Positions 7,692-8,766 of a stretch of DNA of 8,766 nucleotides are shown one piece after another. The notes beneath the pieces were generated by a model. It ran no database searches. It had not been told where the DNA came from and saw nothing but the letters and a program-made list of their open reading frames with translations. The position numbers and the translations under genes are program-made. Position 1 is the first letter of the stretch. Each line of letters starts with the position of its first letter. The stretch covers positions 1-8,766 of the forward strand of contig JACNJG010000063.1 of assembly GCA_014382685.1 (NCBI GenBank), written 5' to 3'. This DNA is from Candidatus Cloacimonadota bacterium (lineage in GTDB: Bacteria > Cloacimonadota > Cloacimonadia > JGIOTU-2).

Positions 7692-7717
7692 TTATATCTC
7701 CGCAATAATAATAGCGC

Positions 7718-7746
7718 TAAAACTTTGTCATAAAATTTGCTGTCAA
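7718..7746 (-). promoter_or_regulatory. Candidate sigma-70-like promoter for the operon
   Basis: TTGACA (7746-7741) is a perfect -35 consensus. The hexamer 17 bases downstream is GTTTTA (7723-7718), a poor -10 match to TATAAT, so the call rests mainly on the -35 box and its position upstream of the small ORF and acn. Transcription from here would give a 5' leader of about 210 bases before acn. Confidence 0.3.
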
Positions 7747-7863
7747 TAATTTCTTGATTTATATTTTTTAGGGAGCGATATTCTTATATTTAAATTTCAA
7801 ATATTGGACATAAAACAGCTCATAATGAGATCAAATATAGAAAGAGCTATGATAATTTCTGGC
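7747..7863. other. Gene-free AT-rich spacer with one hairpin
   Basis: No credible gene is seen here. The one structured element is a perfect 8-bp inverted repeat, GAAAGAGC (7840-7847) and GCTCTTTC (7862-7869), with a 14-base loop. Its right arm runs into the first long direct repeat. No T-run follows on either strand, so it is not a convincing terminator. A frame crossing 7797-8066 on the minus strand is a chance opening through the repeat and is not annotated as a gene. Confidence 0.5.
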
Positions 7864-7972
7864 TCTTTCAATAAATGAGGTAACGTAAAAAAGTTGATAA
7901 AAAATATGGTTCCTTTTATTTTTAAGTGGTTCGATATACTAAACATAAAAATCTGAATATCCAATATCCAAC
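7864..7972. repeat. Long direct repeat, copy 1 (109 bp)
   Basis: This matches 8543-8654 with three substitutions and one 3-base gap (GAGGTAACG here, GAGTGGGTAAAG in copy 2). It starts TCTTTCAATAAATGAG and ends AATATCCAATATCCAAC. The copies share orientation and bracket the four-helix-bundle gene. The near-identity suggests recent duplication or a dispersed element present elsewhere in the genome. Confidence 0.95.
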
Positions 7973-7992
7973 ACGGAATATCCAATAACCAA
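7955..7992. repeat. Two tandem ATATCCAAT units, period 21
   Basis: GAATATCCAATATCCAA (7955-7971) is followed by GAATATCCAATAACCAA (7976-7992), differing at one position. Related strings occur at 8637-8650 and, inverted, at 8483-8499. Short AT-rich strings of this type are dispersed in many FCB-group and metagenomic genomes, from general recollection rather than a search. Confidence 0.8.
7956..7972. repeat. 17-bp inverted repeat, left arm
   Basis: AATATCCAATATCCAAC is the exact reverse complement of 8483-8499 (17 of 17). The two arms bracket the four-helix-bundle gene and are separated by 510 bases. This left arm is also the end of long direct repeat copy 1. Confidence 0.85.
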
Positions 7993-8004
7993 GTATTTTT
8001 GTCG

Positions 8005-8430
8005 CTATCGCTCATTTTTCTTTCTTGTCTGGGCGTAACGGAGTGAAGACCGATTCGCCGTATCAATGCTCTTAAAAAGTATTGAGATCAACTCGTCTGT
8101 CTCCTGCAATAGAGGGGATAATTTTGTTGAAGGTTGAATTAGTTTTGCCTTTACTATTATCTTCAGCCACACTTCGGTCTCTCTCAACTCTTTTAAAGCA
8201 ACTTTAAGCTTATGAATAAAATCAGCCCTAGATTCAGCACTTTGAGCCTCTCCATAATTTGGAGCAGGTGATGTGCCGCTTCTTAGTATTTGAGAAGAAA
8301 TGTGTTTGCTGGCTTTTGTTTCAGGTAGTTGCTCAGAAACTTTAATAATTTTAACTGTATAATCAATGAGACATTCCTGTAAATCGAACTTCTTTTTATT
8401 ACTTTCTCTATTCTTTTATTTCTCACCCAT
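8005..8430 (-). pseudogene. Four-helix-bundle protein (23S rRNA intervening-sequence type), start region interrupted
   Basis: The open frame from 8415 to TAG 8007-8005 encodes 136 residues of a clear four-helix-bundle (S23/IVS-type) family protein. Counting from 8415: KKFDLQECLIDYTVKIIKV (8-26), ILRSGTSPAPNYGEAQSAES (43-62), ADFIHKLKVALKELRE (64-79), VWLKIIVKAKLI (82-93) and a last helix around ETDELISILFKSI (105-117). The family body is intact, but no ATG, GTG or TTG precedes it in frame after the TAA at 8418-8416. The ATG at 8430 has a good ribosome-binding site (AAGGA, 7 bases) and is in frame, but reads only MGEK before that TAA. The alternative is GTG 8426 in the next frame with one base lost from the A5 run at 8397-8393. 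So it is a recent lesion, a sequence error or an unusual start. Members occur inside 23S rRNA genes, alone in genomes, and as Avd in diversity-generating retroelements. Function is generally unknown; no rRNA or reverse transcriptase is seen here. Confidence 0.75.
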
Positions 8431-8482
8431 TTGTTTTTCCTTCATAACCTGTCCCGTGAAATCTATTTTTTATTTCACTGGG

Positions 8483-8499
8483 GTTGGATATTGGATATT
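8483..8499. repeat. 17-bp inverted repeat, right arm
   Basis: GTTGGATATTGGATATT is the exact reverse complement of 7956-7972. It lies 52 bases upstream (in the direction of the gene) of the possible four-helix-bundle start at 8430. Confidence 0.85.
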
Positions 8500-8504
8500 A
8501 TTTC

Positions 8505-8534
8505 CAACTAACCCACTTAATTCTTCAAAGAACC
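8505..8534. repeat. 30-bp direct repeat, copy 1
   Basis: This matches 8651-8680 at 26 of 30 positions, in the same orientation with a period of 146. All four differences are transitions. It starts CAACTAACCCACTTAATTCT. Together the two copies bracket the second long direct repeat. Confidence 0.8.
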
Positions 8535-8542
8535 TAATTGGA

Positions 8543-8654
8543 TCTTTCAATAAATGAGTGGGTAAAGTAAAAAAGTTGATAAAAAATATGGTTCCTTTTA
8601 TTTTTAAGGGGTTCGATATACTAAACATAAAAATCTGAATATCCAATATACAAC
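8543..8654. repeat. Long direct repeat, copy 2 (112 bp)
   Basis: Second copy of the repeat at 7864-7972, 679 bases to the right. It differs by three substitutions and three extra bases. A minus-strand frame (8470-8682) runs through it only because the repeat lacks stops; I do not call it a gene. Confidence 0.95.
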
Positions 8655-8680
8655 TAATCCACTTAGTTCTCCAAAGAGCC
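8651..8680. repeat. 30-bp direct repeat, copy 2
   Basis: Second copy of the repeat at 8505-8534 (26 of 30). It lies three bases beyond the stop codon of the GGDEF gene, so the insertion or duplication boundary falls right at the end of that gene. It starts CAACTAATCCACTTAGTTCT. Confidence 0.8.
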
Positions 8681-8683
8681 ATT

Positions 8684-8766
8684 TTATTTGATTAGATCTC
8701 TTTCACACTTCACACAGTTTTTACCAAGTTTTTTGCCCATATAAAGTGCTTGATCTGCCCGGTTTA
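8684..8766 (-). CDS. C-terminal end of a GGDEF-domain protein (partial, enters from right edge)
   Basis: Only the last 26 codons and the TAA (8686-8684) are inside the window. They read NRADQALYMGKKLGKN followed by CVKCERDLIK. This matches the conserved end of GGDEF domains (ADxALYxAKxxGRNxV), the last helix and strand of diguanylate cyclases that make cyclic di-GMP from two GTP. The catalytic GG(D/E)EF motif, any inhibitory site and sensor domains lie outside, so activity cannot be judged. The gene is on the same strand as the four-helix-bundle gene and the operon, but the repeat block lies between them. Confidence 0.75.
   Translation of the reverse strand, partial: NRADQALYMGKKLGKNCVKCERDLIK

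Noticed and set aside
7797..8066. 89-codon minus-strand frame with LLDIP/ILDIQ-type peptide
   Set aside because: It overlaps the end of the four-helix-bundle gene out of frame and runs through long repeat copy 1. It is open because the repeat lacks stops, and no ribosome-binding site or family match is seen.
8505..8680. CRISPR-like array from the two 30-bp repeats
   Set aside because: There are only two copies, with 4 mismatches and a 116-base interval filled by another repeat; no further units or cas genes.
7860..8680. Diversity-generating retroelement, because the four-helix-bundle protein resembles Avd
   Set aside because: No reverse transcriptase is present, and the repeat differences are not concentrated at adenines as a template/variable pair would show.
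8470..8682. 70-codon minus-strand frame across repeat copy 2
   Set aside because: It consists wholly of repeat sequence, with no ribosome-binding site of note and no known domain.

Overview
The window is AT-rich (estimated by eye at a little over one third G+C), and every gene I can support lies on the minus strand. Positions 134-7497 hold a tight four-gene operon, transcribed right to left: aconitase (acn), the ATP-grasp subunit of ATP-citrate lyase (labelled aclB), the CoA-ligase/citrate-synthase-like subunit (labelled aclA), and a monomeric-type NADP isocitrate dehydrogenase (icd). Gaps between genes are 17, 2 and 11 bases. In the reductive direction the set converts 2-oxoglutarate + CO2 + NADPH to isocitrate (Icd), then citrate (Acn), then acetyl-CoA + oxaloacetate (AclAB, using ATP and CoA). 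This points to a bacterium with a reductive TCA cycle or a citrate-cleavage route. Base composition, family types and the short ATATCCAAT-type dispersed repeats suggest an anaerobic lineage near the FCB group (Cloacimonadota- or Chlorobi-like). That placement is a guess; no rRNA or marker gene is present.

The most notable point is in icd. The gene is split into two overlapping reading frames, 2382-1030 and 1057-134. They join exactly at GGGAAAA (1069-1063), which sits in the phase of a canonical -1 slippery heptamer (G_GGA_AAA). One -1 shift there gives a continuous 749-residue enzyme with the known catalytic and cofactor residues in register. It may be programmed frameshifting, a recent one-base mutation or a sequence error; the sequence alone cannot decide.

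Upstream of the operon (7498-7800) lie a possible 51-codon small ORF with a good ribosome-binding site, a TTGACA promoter-like box, and a CCCCAAAGGGG hairpin that would bury the acn ribosome-binding site. Further right (7860-8680) is a repeat-rich stretch around a gene for a four-helix-bundle protein of the 23S rRNA intervening-sequence type, whose start region is interrupted by a stop codon. Two near-identical direct repeats of about 110 bp and a perfect 17-bp inverted repeat bracket this gene, which makes it look like a small cassette. The right edge holds the last 26 codons of a GGDEF (diguanylate cyclase-type) gene entering from outside the window.

Positions 1-133 hold no supported gene and no convincing terminator.
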